Below are positions 1-8,700 of a DNA stretch of 13,466 bases, one piece after another. Within the stretch, counting starts at the first letter, position 1, and each line of letters starts with the position of its first letter. Made by a program: the position numbers and the translations under genes. The notes beneath the pieces are model-generated. The model was not told the DNA's origin, made no database searches, and saw only the letters and a list, made by a program, of their open reading frames with translations. Source of the DNA: Silvanigrellales bacterium (GTDB lineage: Bacteria > Bdellovibrionota_B > Oligoflexia > Silvanigrellales > Silvanigrellaceae); the NCBI GenBank assembly GCA_028285285.1, contig JANQPW010000702.1:1-13466 (forward strand), read 5' to 3'.

Positions 1-1210
1 CCGGAGTTGGATCGGTTGGAGTGTTGGTGTCGTTGTTGGCCCCCTCACCACCGGAGCCTTCTTCCGAGCCGGTACCCTCGCTACTTGTCGTTTCCTGACT
101 CGTGGCCTCGTCTTCTGGTGTTGCCTGATTCGCTGCCTCGTCGTCAGTGGTTGCTTGCTGTGTGTCGTCAACCACTGCTGCACTCCCGCCTTCCGTGATC
201 GGCTGGGCATCGGAGAGGCGGGGCGGTAGGCTAAGGCCGTTGGAAAGAACAGGCGACAAGAAAATGGGATCAGTGGTCGTTCCCTCGCCAAGCGGTACTG
301 TGCATTGGCTAAGCCGCTCAGGGCATCCAATCTCTTGGCATTCGCAGGTTCCCAGAAGAACCACTTCTTTCGAGGGATCCCTCTTTCCCGAATCGTCTAC
401 GGGAATCTGGTAAACACGAAACGCGCTGACCTCTGACCAATCTTCGTCGACAGGATTCGTCCACTTGACTTCAACATTGTCTTGACTGGAATCAAAGGTG
501 ATCGACTCTGGTTGAAAACGGGAAAGTGAGGTGCTTTGCTCAGGAGTGATTCCGAGAAGAACGGCATTGACCTCTTCTTCAGGCGCCTGTTCAACGATGG
601 CTTCCGCCACCAAAGGAGCTTGTTCCTCGGAAATTTCTCCTTCAAAAACGTTCTCAAGCACGCTTGCGAGAGCGAGTTCGAGTTCGGCTCGTTCATCTGG
701 TGTTGAATCAAGGGTCAGTGAATTGCTGGCAGAGGAGATGAGGCTGACTTTTTCCTCGATGCTGAGGCTCTCCGATTCAGAGACCGTCTGGGCAACGGAG
801 CGGAGAATTTCCTTCCATTGCGCAACCCGGTTGCTCGCCTCATCGAGACCCGAAAGGTACTGCTCGTTTTGCCGGGCCACATCTGCAACCACGTCTTCAA
901 TAATGTCGAGTGAGACCCCTTTTTCCAGCAGCTTGGTGATGGTGATTTCCATGATCTTTGCAGCCACTTGAGGGCCGGGGGGAAGCGATTCGAGCGTGAG
1001 AATTTCCTTGACAATCTCGACCCGTGTGGACTCAGGAACCTCGTGAGACTCCAAAGTGGAGGCCACTCCGTTGGATTGTTGTTCAATGGCAGGTGACTTT
1101 TTGTCGACCTTCAGAACATTCGGCGTCGTGTTGCTTTGACCTGTGCATGAGATCTGAGCAACAGCGACGAGCAGAATAGAGCCCACTTTCCATTTGAGAT
1201 ACCTGAACAT
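1..1210 (-). CDS. Lipoprotein with FN3-like segment and acidic repeat tail (3' end beyond window)
   Basis: The reading frame is open from ATG at 1210 to the left edge (403 codons, no stop), so the C-terminus is missing. A GGGAG ribosome site lies about 6 bases upstream of the ATG. The N-terminus has a basic start (MFRYLKWK), a hydrophobic stretch (VGSILLVAVAQI) and Cys at residue 23 followed by TGQSN. This reads as a lipoprotein signal, although Gln at -3 is unusual for a lipobox. Residues about 30-220 are mostly helical and acidic. Residues about 238-310 contain VEVKWTNP and SAFRVYQIP, the pattern of a fibronectin type III strand pair, followed by four cysteines at 289, 291, 296 and 303. Residues 337 onward are rich in Glu, Asp, Thr and Ser and include three 10-residue repeats (352-381). 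The protein should be anchored in the envelope. I do not recognise a named family and its function is unknown. It is transcribed divergently from the Crp-like gene. Confidence 0.85.
   Translation of the reverse strand, partial: MFRYLKWKVGSILLVAVAQISCTGQSNTTPNVLKVDKKSPAIEQQSNGVASTLESHEVPESTRVEIVKEILTLESLPPGPQVAAKIMEITITKLLEKGVSLDIIEDVVADVARQNEQYLSGLDEASNRVAQWKEILRSVAQTVSESESLSIEEKVSLISSASNSLTLDSTPDERAELELALASVLENVFEGEISEEQAPLVAEAIVEQAPEEEVNAVLLGITPEQSTSLSRFQPESITFDSSQDNVEVKWTNPVDEDWSEVSAFRVYQIPVDDSGKRDPSKEVVLLGTCECQEIGCPERLSQCTVPLGEGTTTDPIFLSPVLSNGLSLPPRLSDAQPITEGGSAAVVDDTQQATTDDEAANQATPEDEATSQETTSSEGTGSEEGSGGEGANNDTNTPTDPTP
68..157 (-). repeat. Three tandem 30-bp units inside the lipoprotein tail
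   Basis: Units at 128-157, 98-127 and 68-97 (read on the minus strand) encode QATTDDEAAN, QATPEDEATS and QETTSSEGTG. The first two match closely at protein level and the third is degenerate. Differences are partly at third codon positions, so the repeat is old enough to have drifted under protein-level constraint. The product is a flexible acidic linker. Confidence 0.7.
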
Positions 1211-1506
1211 TTCCCTCTCCCGTTCGGAGCAACGCCTGGTGATCGGGTTACCGCAATGGAAAGTGAAGTGTTTTTCCTAGTTTCTGAAGCAGGGGAAGGG
1301 CTCAGGCACTTGATTTTCATGAAAAGTCCACCTGATTTTCGTATTTTCGGGGCTGCATTGGCGAGTGAAGGAAAGGTGTTGAATAAAATTTCAGAGATTC
1401 TCGAGAGATGCTTTACACAGCTGCTGCCTCTCTCCATTGACGATGCCAGTCACCTTCCTCAATATGAAGCCTTGGCGGGTGAGGAGGAGACGAGAGGGAG
1501 GTTTCG
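1211..1506. promoter_or_regulatory. Divergent intergenic region between lipoprotein and Crp-like gene
   Basis: This 296-bp gap must hold the promoters for both flanking genes. On the plus strand TTGACG at 1437-1442 is a good -35 match, but the hexamer 17 bases later (CAATAT, 1460-1465) is a weak -10, so the promoter is only tentative. Two perfect palindromes are present: TTTTCATGAAAA at 1314-1325 and TCTCGAGA at 1399-1406. Either could be an operator, possibly for the regulator itself, but neither matches the classic TGTGA-N6-TCACA Crp site. Apart from the weak promoter and these palindromes I see nothing else here, and no coding frame that looks real. Confidence 0.35.
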
Positions 1507-2094
1507 GTGATTCCACTTCGGTACAAGCGTATCTTTGATTCATTGCGCAGCCTGGCTCCACTTTCCGAACATGAATTTTCCGAGCTCGTTCCGCTGCTCA
1601 AAGATCAGAGTTACGAAAAAGGTGAGAAGTTTTGTAAACCCGGGGAAATGAGCGATCGGGTGGGCTTTGTGCTCACAGGGCTTTTTCGTGTTTACTATTT
1701 GGGCCAAGAGGGAGAGGTCCATGTGCGCAACTTCTGTGCCGAAGATCGCCTTTTAGGATCGTTTGCGACCATTCTGGCTGCTGAACCTGCACATGTTTGC
1801 ATCGAAGCCTTGGAAGCATCTCGAGTTGCAACGCTGAGCTATCGCTCTTTTGAACGTCTTTTTGAGAAGGGGGCGGTTTGGGAGAGAGTGGGCCGGAAAA
1901 TTGCGGAGTCCCACTATGTGTCGCGGGAGCGCCGGGAGTTTCAGTTGCTCACCATGGATGCCGCTGAAAGGTACCAAGCTTTCCTGAGGGATTTTCCTGG
2001 CTTGGAAGAAAGGATCACTCAGATCAATGTCGCTGCTTACCTTGGTGTGAGCCCCGTCACTCTGAGCCGTCTGAAGGCGAAACGGATTCGCTAG
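1507..2094 (+). CDS. Crp/Fnr-family transcriptional regulator
   Basis: A 195-residue protein starting at GTG 1507, five bases after a strong AGGGAGG site. It is slightly shorter than the usual 200-230 residues. Residues about 17-120 form the cyclic-nucleotide-binding-like beta roll (EKGEKFCKPGEMSD, GFVLTGLFRVYY, then ED-RLLGSF). Residues 121-150 are the long dimerisation helix. Residues about 155-195 are a compact winged-helix region with the recognition helix in AYLGVSPVTLSRLKAKR, the pattern of single-domain Crp-like regulators that bind DNA as dimers. The phosphate-cassette Arg-Ser/Thr pair that binds cAMP in E. coli Crp is not present in the aligned stretch (LLGSFATILAAEPAHV), so cAMP is probably not the ligand. 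There is no N-terminal cysteine cluster of the FNR type. The gene is convergent with, and overlaps by 38 bp, the envelope gene to its right. Target genes are unknown; the divergent lipoprotein is the obvious candidate. Confidence 0.9.
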   Translation: MIPLRYKRIFDSLRSLAPLSEHEFSELVPLLKDQSYEKGEKFCKPGEMSDRVGFVLTGLFRVYYLGQEGEVHVRNFCAEDRLLGSFATILAAEPAHVCIEALEASRVATLSYRSFERLFEKGAVWERVGRKIAESHYVSRERREFQLLTMDAAERYQAFLRDFPGLEERITQINVAAYLGVSPVTLSRLKAKRIR

Positions 2095-3454
2095 CGTCAT
2101 TTGATTTTGTGGGTTCCCAACCCAGCTCCAGTGTGAGTGCAAATTGAATGTCTTCTGTGTCGGGTTTCGTGAGCTCTTGGTCTGAAGAAAGGCTTTGGTA
2201 TTGAGATGTGGTGTTTCTGGCATAGGCCACAGCCGCTCCCAACTTCATCTGGAAGTGTTGGGTGCCAAGAGGCAAAGGCAGGAGCATGTGAGGTTCAAGG
2301 CCAAATCTAAAGGTTGAGGTTTCCGCTTTTTTTTCAGAGAGCCACCTTGAGGTTGTGGTGAACTGGTAGTCTCCTGCAAGTGTTTGTGCAAGAAAAAAGT
2401 CGGAGAACAGATTGGCTAAAAGACGGTGGGTTGATCTCAGGCTGAGGGCTGCCTGAGTGTGCTTCATTTCACCTTGAGCTTCCTCGTTGAGCAGGGTGTT
2501 TTTGATTGTGAGTTCGCTAGAGCTCATCAAGTAAGTGAACGCCACACTCACACTTTCTATGACTCGCAGTTGCAGTGGCACACGGCTGCCGAACATCAGG
2601 TGGTGTGTTGCCGAGCGGTTCTCCACGGTCACGTCTGCTTGACTCTCTTCGCCGATGACAATAGACAGCTCCGACGGAATTGCAAAATCGAAGGAGTAGC
2701 CTGTGTAGAACCAGGAAAGCCAGCCAGGCTCTACCCACGACGGAGCGCCGAGTCGGAGGCCAAAGCTTGTCAAATAGTCGACTTGGTCTACGGGGGAAGA
2801 AAGTGCGAGCTCGAGTTGTCTGTTTTGTGTTGCGCTAAAAGCTGTGCTGGCCACTAACAATTGGCCTTGATTTTGCGAAAGCTTCGGCACGTTGCCAAAC
2901 GGCCAAATTCCCGTTTGCTGTTCTTCAGTTTGAGAATCTGTGAGAGTAAACTGGGCCAAGTTCTCCTTTGGCACCAGCTTCATTTCAAGCCGCGGGGTGT
3001 CCTCGGTGTCGCCAATTTGGCCTATTTCTCCAATGAGGCTGCAGGAGAGCCTTTTGCCCTTTCTCTTCAAGATCACGAAGTGACCCAGGACTTTTTCGTT
3101 ACGTTTGACCTCGATCAGGTCGCCGACCTGAGGTCGCTGCTTTCCTCTCCATCTGAGAATGTGACGCCCTGAGGAAGATTCTCTAAGGTACCTGAATCTG
3201 GTCGAGGGTGTGGTTGACGGTTCTGCCTTTTTCTTGTTGGAGTCTGTGGGTTTTGTTTCTTGAGATAACGTTTCTTCGGCGCCATCTTTACTGCCATCTT
3301 CGGCTTCGTTCTCTTCGATGAACAGTGTTGGAGATTCTGCGAAGTCAATCTCTTCTCCAAGGCCAATGCTTGGAAGAGAAACACCTAAGAACACCCCAAG
3401 TGGCAGGCGCAGATCGAGAAAAGAAGAACTGATGCGACTCAGAGGAGCCAACAT
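2057..3454 (-). CDS. Exported protein with predicted C-terminal outer-membrane beta-barrel
   Basis: I chose ATG 3454 (465 residues), because GGAG lies seven bases upstream. An upstream GTG at 3484 in the same frame has no ribosome site. The N-terminus MLAPLSRISSSFLDLR followed by LPLGVFLGVSLPSIGLG is a signal peptide with likely cleavage near residue 33. Residues about 34-80 are acidic and low in complexity. Residues about 95-135 (VGDLIEVKRNEKVLGHFVIL) look like a small beta domain. From about residue 190 the sequence is made of alternating-polarity strands rich in aromatics and Ser/Thr (for example WLSWFYTGYSFDF, TSTFRFGLEPHML, FQMKLGAAVAYAR), ending in IQFALTLELGW, as expected for a barrel. 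A Ser/Asp/Glu tail follows. No named family was recognised. It is the last gene of the three-gene block, overlaps the upstream lipoprotein stop by 16 bp (probable translational coupling), and overlaps the end of the Crp-like gene by 38 bp. Confidence 0.8.
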   Translation of the reverse strand: MLAPLSRISSSFLDLRLPLGVFLGVSLPSIGLGEEIDFAESPTLFIEENEAEDGSKDGAEETLSQETKPTDSNKKKAEPSTTPSTRFRYLRESSSGRHILRWRGKQRPQVGDLIEVKRNEKVLGHFVILKRKGKRLSCSLIGEIGQIGDTEDTPRLEMKLVPKENLAQFTLTDSQTEEQQTGIWPFGNVPKLSQNQGQLLVASTAFSATQNRQLELALSSPVDQVDYLTSFGLRLGAPSWVEPGWLSWFYTGYSFDFAIPSELSIVIGEESQADVTVENRSATHHLMFGSRVPLQLRVIESVSVAFTYLMSSSELTIKNTLLNEEAQGEMKHTQAALSLRSTHRLLANLFSDFFLAQTLAGDYQFTTTSRWLSEKKAETSTFRFGLEPHMLLPLPLGTQHFQMKLGAAVAYARNTTSQYQSLSSDQELTKPDTEDIQFALTLELGWEPTKSNDASESVSPSDGSE

Positions 3455-5604
3455 ATGGTGTCTCCGGAAGTGCTGTTTTGACACGGGGGAATTTCAAGAG
3501 TCTGAGAGTTTGAAATGTGGCCGGCAGGATCACGCACAAACAGTTCATACAGCAGAGGCTCGTCTTCAGATGCCGGAAGAGAGTCTTCGCTCATTGGGGA
3601 AATCACCAAGTCGCTCCCGCAGGTGGTGAAGGAGTCCAAAGAAGGTTGAGGTTGTGGGTCGGTGGTTAGTCTTCGCAGTGAATAGGAAGAGACTGCGTGG
3701 GCCTCGGCCGCGGGGCCATCCTGCTCTGATTGAAGTGTTGAACAGTCGAGCTTTGAGCGAAAACGGAAAATCATTTCTTCGCTTCTCAGGCTCCACTGTG
3801 TCGTTGCCAGAGAGGGGTTGTCGAGGGTGGGGCGACAATCGGGGTAACCAAAGATGCACTCTTCTGTGCTTTGGCTGCTGTTCCCCACAGCTGTGAAGCC
3901 GATTGCCAGACCAAAGCTCAGTGGAGAAAGCTGGAGGTCTGGGATTCCATAGTCGAGATAAATCGATCGCGTGTTGCGGTTTTCCACAAGGTCATCGGCA
4001 GACCGGCTCCCAAACTCGTCTTCAAGGGCAAACCGGAGAGTTTGAACACGACCCACTGAACCGGGCCCCAGGTTGGCGGCTTTCAAAAGGCTCTGAAGGG
4101 GAAAGCGAAGAGGTTCTCCTTCAGAGGAGCAGTGTTGGTAGAAAATAGAGTCTTCGTCAAGCTGTGGCTTCAGGCTCAGGCCGATCTTGCGCGCTGCTCG
4201 GAGAGAGGGATCTTGAATCTCGCAAAAGGGGCTCGACACCAGAATCTCTGGGTCTCTTCCTGAGAGCAGGGGAGTTCCCTCAGCCTCAGCAGATGAAACA
4301 ATGTTGAGAATTTCAGTTGAGCTCACATCTGGCTCGATGTCTTGAAAGTGGCCTCTGAGAAGAAGAAACGTGGAAATCTCTTGGTTGCGCCTGATGCGAA
4401 TGCTGAAGCGACCAGTTGCGGAGCTTTCGCCGAAAGAGTTGAGGAAGGCTCGTGGAAGCTCAACCCTGAGCTCTGATTGAAAAAACGGAAAACTCAGTTG
4501 GCTCACGGGGGTTCCACTGGTGTCGTCTGATGAGAAGACTTCTACCACGAAAGGCAGAAGCAGCGACTCGTTGAGGGACCAAAGCTGAATGTTGACTTTG
4601 CGTGAATTTGTGTACAGGAAAGGGCCCGGCCGGAACTCTGTTTTCACCTCTGGAGCGGGTCGCCTGAAGCCGGTATCGGTTGCAAAATCAGCAACCCATT
4701 TTTCGTCGGAAGAGAGCAGAGGGTCCTTTGTTTCTGTGTTGCACTTTGGAAAAGAAAGGGTCAAGGCCTCCGAGATCTCGTCAATGGAAAGAGATGGAGA
4801 TATAAAGTGACAGCCGTCTTGCGTTCTCAGGTAGAGCGCAAATTCAGGGATCTCTTTCAGCAGGGGTTCGACCCTGTAGATTCCTGAGTCGTCTGCGTTG
4901 AAAGAGGCAGGAGCGAGTGAAAGCTGAGACCAGGGGTCGAGTTGGCTTTCCAAAAGCTGCTGTGAAAGGGGGATTGGACTCAGGGATCCTGTGGTGATCT
5001 CCTGACCGGTATGGTCTTGAAGAGAGAGCTTGAGGGAGCGGGCCTCGACCAACTCCATTTTCCCAAGATCCATCACCTGATTTCCGGAAATCTGACGCTC
5101 GAGCGAAATTTCTATGCTCGATTGAGCGCTGAGAATTTCCGAAAGGGGCCCGTCGGTGTTTGTGCTCCGGGTTATGACCCCAAGAGTCGCCACGGCAACC
5201 GCGGGCACCCTCCCACTCTGCTGCTCTGTTCCTTTTCCAAAGGAGAGGATCTCTTTGAGGCCAGGCTGGGGAGCAGATTCAACCTCTGGGCTCGGCCTCA
5301 TCTCATCTGCAGTGAGAACAAAACGGAACTCACCGGTTTGGCTGTTCCAACTGACGTTGTTCAACTGAGTCCACTGATCGTTTCGGTTCAAATACCTGAA
5401 CTCAGGCGTTCCCCCCATTTTGTTGACTTGCTCAGCATCGAGGGACCCGTTGACCACATAGGAACTGCTGCGCTGGCGGAGGGTTTTTTTTGCGGTTTCC
5501 TGCCCTGAGCAGGAAAAGAGAAAGCCCAAAACGAGGATGACTCTGGCAAACAGCGCAGCACTCCGCATAAGTTGGGGTTGGAATGAGCTTCGAGCTTGTT
5601 TCAT
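3439..5604 (-). CDS. Large lipoprotein with Ig-like C-terminal segments
   Basis: About 721 residues from ATG 5604, which has GAGAAG about seven bases upstream. In-frame ATG 5610 and TTG 5619 are possible alternatives. Residues 1-31 are a lipoprotein signal (RSAALFARVILVLGFLFSC) with lipobox L-F-S and the lipidated Cys at 32. The mature part is mostly beta and Ser/Thr/Glu-rich with scattered cysteines. Towards the C-terminus two stretches resemble bacterial Ig-like domains. One is FALEDEFGSRSADD followed by IYLDYGIPDLQLS (around residues 520-555); the other is LYELFVRDPAGHISNSQTLEI near the end, the familiar pattern 'D-x-A-G-x-x-S' closing an Ig-like repeat. It is probably a surface or periplasm-facing anchored protein. 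I do not recognise a named family. It lies between the coiled-coil lipoprotein (about 100 bp upstream) and the barrel gene (overlapping), so co-expression is likely. Confidence 0.85.
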   Translation of the reverse strand: MKQARSSFQPQLMRSAALFARVILVLGFLFSCSGQETAKKTLRQRSSSYVVNGSLDAEQVNKMGGTPEFRYLNRNDQWTQLNNVSWNSQTGEFRFVLTADEMRPSPEVESAPQPGLKEILSFGKGTEQQSGRVPAVAVATLGVITRSTNTDGPLSEILSAQSSIEISLERQISGNQVMDLGKMELVEARSLKLSLQDHTGQEITTGSLSPIPLSQQLLESQLDPWSQLSLAPASFNADDSGIYRVEPLLKEIPEFALYLRTQDGCHFISPSLSIDEISEALTLSFPKCNTETKDPLLSSDEKWVADFATDTGFRRPAPEVKTEFRPGPFLYTNSRKVNIQLWSLNESLLLPFVVEVFSSDDTSGTPVSQLSFPFFQSELRVELPRAFLNSFGESSATGRFSIRIRRNQEISTFLLLRGHFQDIEPDVSSTEILNIVSSAEAEGTPLLSGRDPEILVSSPFCEIQDPSLRAARKIGLSLKPQLDEDSIFYQHCSSEGEPLRFPLQSLLKAANLGPGSVGRVQTLRFALEDEFGSRSADDLVENRNTRSIYLDYGIPDLQLSPLSFGLAIGFTAVGNSSQSTEECIFGYPDCRPTLDNPSLATTQWSLRSEEMIFRFRSKLDCSTLQSEQDGPAAEAHAVSSYSLRRLTTDPQPQPSLDSFTTCGSDLVISPMSEDSLPASEDEPLLYELFVRDPAGHISNSQTLEIPPCQNSTSGDTICWLL
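3462..3465 (-). promoter_or_regulatory. Ribosome binding site deciding start at 3454
   Basis: GGAG on the minus strand, seven bases before ATG 3454 and inside the end of the upstream lipoprotein gene. The alternative GTG at 3484 has no purine-rich site, so this decides the start and implies coupled translation. Confidence 0.6.
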
Positions 5605-5633
5605 GAGCATTCTTCTCAATGTGAATCGGGGGT

Positions 5634-5658
5634 GGGTGGTGAATTTTCAACTCCACCC
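5634..5658 (-). repeat. Imperfect inverted repeat between the two lipoprotein genes
   Basis: GGGTGG (5634-5639) pairs with CCACCC (5653-5658), with an inner TGA/TCA pair and an ATTT loop, giving a bulged hairpin in the short gap between the coiled-coil and Ig-like lipoprotein genes. No T-tract follows, so it is not a standard intrinsic terminator. It could tune or stabilise the message between the two genes. Confidence 0.35.
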
Positions 5659-5703
5659 CGTTTCATGGGTCTCATCGGGAAGATATTGCAAAGCCGCTAG
5701 GCA

Positions 5704-8700
5704 TCATTTTGATGCCATTTCTTCCACTTTTGAGAAGAAGATATCGAAGGCCGTGCACCCTTCGGGGCCGCAGGTCTTTGGTCCCCAAAACTTCGCGGAA
5801 TACCTGTGGTCGTTGTCGAGCACCGACTTAGCCCGCAGAGACTCATCCTCAACCTCCCGATATTCGGTTGAAAGAGTTGTGACCTTTGCTTCGGTTAAAG
5901 TGAGAAGCTCAGAGGCTTCGCTCTGGCCGTTGAGGTTGTGGTCAAACCAGACCTTCAATTCCCCAAAGCGTTTGTCTTTTGAATTGATCAAGCCATCGCC
6001 GTTGCTGTCAAAGCTTCGAAGAGCTTCAAAGCCGTTGGTTGCCCGGCGGTTGATGCTCTCGATATGGAAGGCCTCTCCAAAGAGCTCCGAACCATTGTCG
6101 ATTTTCCCGTTGTTGTTTTTGTCAATGGCCAAAAACCCAGCCGAGCTTCGAACGATGGGCCATCCCGTTTTTTCTTTGATGCCATCCCCATCGAGGTCAA
6201 ACTTCACTGAGGAGTTCATTGCTTGGATTGTGGGAATTCCAGCGTTTCCGGCAAAGTTCAGCAAAATGGGTGAGTAGAGCTTGATGTCCCATTGAACCTC
6301 ATCAAGAAACTCCTCGTCGGCACCGTATGCCGTCAGCTTGATGGTGCGAAATTCTTTCCTCTTGGTGCCAAATCCGGCCACGGTTTCGGAAACGTCGAGG
6401 TCGGCAATGCCCTGAACCCAATCGCCCGCAACAAAATCCACCTTGTCTGACACTGCTTCCTCGTTTGTGGCGCGTAGGCGGTAGTCATGCGAAACTCGGA
6501 ACTCCTTGTCGCGCTTCAACTTCACGGAGACCACAAGCCGGCTCACGCCACTGTAAACCACGCGCGCCTTGAGACCAGCGGCCAGCAGCGCGCTTTTGAG
6601 TTTAAGCGGTGTTCGTCTCATGTTTACGGCACAGCCTTTTTTATCGTACCACCTCACATCTTGAGAGATCTTGTTCCTGTTTTTGAAGCAACCAATGCCA
6701 AGTCCTTTTTTCTTTGTTGTGTTTGCGTAGTAGTGGCCCACGAAGTGAATACCGAGGCCACCCACCGTTCCTTCAATGGGGGGAAGGGCGATGTCTTCTC
6801 TCAAACCTGGAATTGACTTTCTGCGCGCATCTTTGGCGATTTTTTCGGCACCCACACGAACGGCCAGGGCGGCGATCATGGAGTAGAGATCGGAGTTTGT
6901 GCCTGTTTGCTTAGCTTGGAAGAGATCAAACTCTTCGTGAAGAGAGTTGAGCTCGTCTTTCACTCGGTCAAAAGCTTCTTCCATGTTGCGCACGCCCGTC
7001 TCAATGGCGTCGGCTGTGTTCCCCTCCATTGCAAGTTGAGCCTTGCGAAGGTTTTTGGCGGCTTGGGCTTCCTCTTCCATTCGTTCCGACAGAAGGTCAA
7101 CACGAGCTTCGAGCTTGATGAGGTCTTCCATGTGCTGAGCAACAAGGGTTTGCAGTTCAGCGATGAGCTCTGGCATGTCCTTTGCGAGGGTTGTCTCAAT
7201 CTTCTTCAACGCGTCTTGCGCTCCTTGCGCAAGCGTTGCCAGTGTTCGAACCTGAGCTTTGAGTGTTTCGCTGTTGCTGAGAAGGATTTGCAGTGGAGAG
7301 CCTTCTGCTGTGTGGAGCAGATTCTTTGCCCACTCTTCAATTTTCGCGAGGCACTGTGCACTGCCCTCTTCATCGGCATCACTGTTTTGGCCTAATGCCG
7401 AAACTTGGAGCATCGAGGAAATAGACCGTCCAAAAATGGAAGTGGATTGCGTCATGCCCTGAACTTCATGGAAGGCAATATCGTGCTCTTCGGAACTTCT
7501 GTGGCCATAGATCAATGCTTCAGCGTACAGTGTTGAGAAGAGAGAAAAGTAGTCCAGCTGGAAGGCGTTGGCAAAGTCCGCGTCTTCAATTGAGGAAGTG
7601 CAATGCACCTCGACTTCGGCCTTAAACGAAGCTTCCATTGAAAAAGCAACACTTCCTTGCTGCGCTTGAAAGGGAGCTATGGTGTCAACGACCGTTTCTT
7701 TCACTTCCGCCAATTGGCTCGAGAAGTCTTGGACCACCTTTTTCACAAGTGGAAGGTCGCGTCGCATGGCATCTTGAATGGTTTTCACTGCTGCGAGGCG
7801 ATCGTTCATGGCTTGGAACTTTGCACCCGTGGCGTCCATCACCCGGGCCTCGAAGCTCTTGTCCATGGCTGCGAGTTTGAGCTGGACTGTTTCCACTTCC
7901 GTGACGGTTTGCTGGAAGGCTTGCGCAAACTCAGCCGGAGTTCTGTCACCCAGCATCTCTTCAACACTGCTTTCAACCTTTGACAAACGAGCGGTGAAAC
8001 TGTCTTTGAGAGTGTTCACTTGAGTTTGCACATCTTTCACCTGGCCGGTTAGGGCGCTGAGGCTGTCTCCCACTCTCTCGAGGTTCTGGCTGTTCTGAAC
8101 GGCCATGCTATGTGCTGCGTCAGCTTTTTCTTTCACGCGGCTGAGCTCTTGGGAGATACCTTCCAGCTCTTTGTTCATTGCCGACTCGTAGTCTTGCCGA
8201 TCAGAAACCATTTGCGACAGGGCGAGTTGAATTTCGTTTCGCTCTGAGTTGCCCTTTTCGAGTTTCTGCAGAGTGTCTCGGGTGAGCTTCGCGAGGCTTT
8301 CTTCGCCGAGAGCAATGGTTGCGTTCATCTTCGCCATGCTTTCGTGAAGGTTTTTGATCTCTTCGAAAGCGCGGGCATCAGCGGCTTTGAGCATGGCTTT
8401 GCAAGCCCGCATTTTCTTCTGAACCTCTCCCTTGTACTCCTCGAATTGAGCTTTGTAAGTGTCTCGGGCCTTTTGGAGGTCGGCGATCAGAGCCTGATTG
8501 GCCGCAATGCCGCTTTCGTTTTTGGCTATTCTTCGGTTGGCCACTTTCATGGCTTCTTCGAGCTTGTCAATGCGCGACTTGAAGCCGGGGTCTTGCTCTT
8601 GAAGAATGTTGAAATCGGCTTCGCCAAAGATTTCTGAATTGAGGAGTTTGAGGTTGTTTCTCACCTGGCTCTGCGCGATCTGTAGCTTTCTCAGTTCATC

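Noticed and set aside
531..971. 146-codon plus-strand open frame, Ser-rich
   Set aside because: It lies antisense to the first lipoprotein, whose frame has a signal peptide and ribosome site. The Ser/Thr-rich translation is what the complement of Glu/Leu/Ala-rich coding sequence gives.
1314..1325. 12-bp palindrome TTTTCATGAAAA as a defined Crp site
   Set aside because: A 12-bp palindrome is expected a few times in 13 kb by chance and it does not match the known Crp or FNR consensus; kept only as a possible operator.
6008..6201. RTX toxin or self-cleaving FrpC module
   Set aside because: Only the EF-hand-like block is present. There are no GGxGxDxUx nonapeptides, the protein carries an N-terminal lipoprotein signal, and no type I secretion genes are nearby, so a toxin call is not supported.
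5537..6277. 246-codon plus-strand open frame
   Set aside because: It is antisense to the 3' end of the coiled-coil lipoprotein and the start of the next gene. No ribosome site or domain is visible, and the opposite strand encodes clear calcium loops.
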